Source: an uncultured Acetatifactor sp.
Lineage (GTDB): Bacteria; Bacillota; Clostridia; Lachnospirales; Lachnospiraceae
Length of the DNA stretch: 7,159 nt
Direction: 5' to 3'
NCBI GenBank assembly: GCA_947644185.1
Contig: CANRZC010000115.1
Location: 1 to 7,159 of the forward strand
This document shows, in pieces, positions 5,883-7,159 of the stretch (positions are counted from its first letter, which is position 1; the number at the start of each line of letters is the position of its first letter). Below the pieces are notes generated by a model that made no database searches, was not told the origin of the DNA, and saw nothing but the letters and a program-made list of their open reading frames with translations. The position numbers and the translations under genes are program-made.

Positions 5883-7159
5883 CTATTTCATTAGCTGCCC
5901 CAGCCGCAGTTGTACCTGCTCCATCATCTGGGTATATTTGGCAAGCTTCTCTCGCTCGTTTGCCACTTTCTCCTCAGGTGCTTTTGAAAGGAATCGCTCA
6001 TTGGAAAGCATACCATTCACTCGCGCCAGCTCTCCCTCCAACCGGGTCTTCTCTTTCTTTAGACGCTGGATTTCTTCTTCTACATCCACCAGCTCTGCAA
6101 AGGGAATATAGAGGGTTGCCCCAGGGATCACCACTGACACAGCGCCCTCAGCAATGTCCTTGATTCCAGCTTCGCCAGCCCTATTCTTGTTTACCATGGT
6201 CACTTCGTTGGCATAGGCCAGGGAGCCAAAGAATAGCTTTCCCTCCGTAAAGGTCCTGAGGATTTCCTCACTGTCGCTGACCACGAAGATGGTAGTCCTG
6301 CGGCTAGGCGGCACGTTCCTGTCGCTGCGAATATTCCGGACAGCCCGGACAGCCTGCTTGATGATCTCGATATCCTTCTCCTCCTTTGAAAAGCTTCTAT
6401 CCTCACGGTACAAAGGCCATTTGCTGATGACAATGGACTCCTCTGTGTCCTGCATGGTACAGAAGATTTCCTCTGAAATAAAAGGCATATATGGGTGAAG
6501 CAGCTTCAAAGCATCCAGCAATACGGTCTTCAGGGTCCAGAGTGCAGCATTCTGGCTGGCCCTGTCATCTGTATTGTACAGACGTGGCTTCACCATCTCG
6601 ATATACCAGTCACAGAATTCATCCCAGATAAAGTCATAGACCTTTTGCACCGCTATCCCCAGTTCATAATTCTCCATATTGCTGGTCACATCCCGAATCA
6701 GGGTATTTAGCTTGGATAAAATCCATTTATCCACAGGCTGTAAGGTTCCTGTCTCAGGCTCTGTGACGGCTTCGGACATATTCATCATAATAAAGCGGGA
6801 GGCATTCCATACTTTATTGGCAAAATTCCGGCTATTTTCCATTCTTTCATAGTAAAATCTCATGTCGTTGCCCGGGGCATTGCCTGTAATCAATGTCAAG
6901 CGCAGGGCATCCGCTCCATACTGCTCAATCAGCTCCAAAGGATCGATCCCGTTTCCAAGAGATTTTGACATTTTCCGTCCCTGGCTGTCCCTGATCAGGC
7001 CGTGGAAAAGCACGGTCTTAAATGGCTTCTCCCCCATCTGCTCATACCCGGAGAAAATCATTCGGATGACCCAGAAGAAAATAATGTCATAGCCTGTCAC
7101 CAATACATCTGTGGACACTTCAGGATCTATACCTTTGTATTTTGTAAATGTAAATGCAT
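5883..7159 (-). CDS. valS: Valine--tRNA ligase, C-terminal part (5' end outside the window)
   Basis: Class I aminoacyl-tRNA synthetase charging tRNA-Val in the cytoplasm. Only about the last 411-425 residues are present. From position 7118 down they read STDVLVTGYDIIFFWVIRM, then FKTVLFHGLIRDSQGRKMSKSLGNG with the KMSKS loop that binds ATP. The conserved LITGNAPGNDMRFYYER and FANKVWNASRF follow, then the anticodon-binding helical domain (DKWILSKLNTLIRD; FCDWYIEMVKPRLY). The C-terminal tail is charged and coiled-coil, ending RLGQLMK, typical of ValRS. The HIGH motif and editing domain would lie beyond the right edge. The GTG at 7116-7118 is not a real start: the frame stays open to 7159. Residues upstream of it do not look like ValRS, although short ValRS-like pieces can be found across frames (see findings). 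It is probably the first visible gene of a valS-folC unit. Confidence 0.95.
   Translation of the reverse strand, partial: AFTFTKYKGIDPEVSTDVLVTGYDIIFFWVIRMIFSGYEQMGEKPFKTVLFHGLIRDSQGRKMSKSLGNGIDPLELIEQYGADALRLTLITGNAPGNDMRFYYERMENSRNFANKVWNASRFIMMNMSEAVTEPETGTLQPVDKWILSKLNTLIRDVTSNMENYELGIAVQKVYDFIWDEFCDWYIEMVKPRLYNTDDRASQNAALWTLKTVLLDALKLLHPYMPFISEEIFCTMQDTEESIVISKWPLYREDRSFSKEEKDIEIIKQAVRAVRNIRSDRNVPPSRRTTIFVVSDSEEILRTFTEGKLFFGSLAYANEVTMVNKNRAGEAGIKDIAEGAVSVVIPGATLYIPFAELVDVEEEIQRLKKEKTRLEGELARVNGMLSNERFLSKAPEEKVANEREKLAKYTQMMEQVQLRLGQLMK

Noticed and set aside
5677..6111. 144-codon plus-strand frame over the folC start and valS end
   Set aside because: Antisense to two well-identified genes and Ser/Arg/Phe-rich with no family resemblance.
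7116..7118. GTG as a translation start for a short valS-like protein
   Set aside because: The frame is open to the window edge, the residues after it are mid-protein ValRS, and no ribosome binding site precedes it.
1..7159. tRNA, rRNA, CRISPR array, insertion sequence, prophage or defence genes
   Set aside because: No repeat-spacer pattern, transposase, integrase, attachment-site-like repeat or cloverleaf-like sequence was seen on either strand.

Overview
The window looks like a low-to-mid GC, endospore-forming Firmicute of the Lachnospiraceae / Clostridium cluster XIVa type. The evidence is a SpoIIAA-SpoIIAB-SigF cassette, strong AGGAGG-like ribosome binding sites, 4-base ATGA stop/start overlaps, and protein sequences of clostridial character. 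Placement below this level is not possible by eye. Every convincing gene is on the minus strand, so transcription runs from high to low coordinates; no RNA gene, CRISPR array, insertion sequence or phage gene was seen.

In transcription order: (1) The 3' part of valS (7159-5883) enters from the right edge. A 72-base gap with a strong 13-bp hairpin separates it from folC (5810-4491, GTG start). folC is followed, through 4-base overlaps, by an unrecognised very acidic 55-residue protein (4494-4327) and by a 467-residue membrane protein with an N-terminal zinc ribbon, TPR repeats on both sides of one transmembrane helix, and a coiled coil (4330-2927). A rho-independent terminator at 2865-2904 closes this unit. 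(2) The sporulation operon follows: spoIIAA (2807-2484, phosphorylatable anti-anti-sigma), spoIIAB (2487-1990, anti-sigma kinase) and sigF (2011-1247), all overlapping. A possible SigH-type promoter lies at 2829-2856. (3) After a 114-base AT-rich gap comes a membrane-anchored GH25 lysozyme-like gene (1132-32). It has its own ribosome binding site and a weak SigF-like promoter candidate.

SpoIIAB binds and inhibits SigF and phosphorylates SpoIIAA; dephosphorylated SpoIIAA releases SigF in the forespore. Next to this switch lie a cell-wall hydrolase that SigF might control and an uncharacterised pair (acidic small protein plus zinc-ribbon/TPR membrane protein). That pair is the best candidate for undescribed biology. 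SpoIIAB and SigF each carry an insertion of about 16-18 residues relative to my recollection of the Bacillus subtilis proteins.

Both ends of the window look damaged. In the last ~50 bases on the left the lysozyme's conserved C-terminus is readable only in a different frame. In the last ~41 bases on the right the ValRS sequence is broken in a similar way. Low-quality contig ends with indels explain this better than two independent gene lesions. No gene-free stretch exceeds 115 bases.
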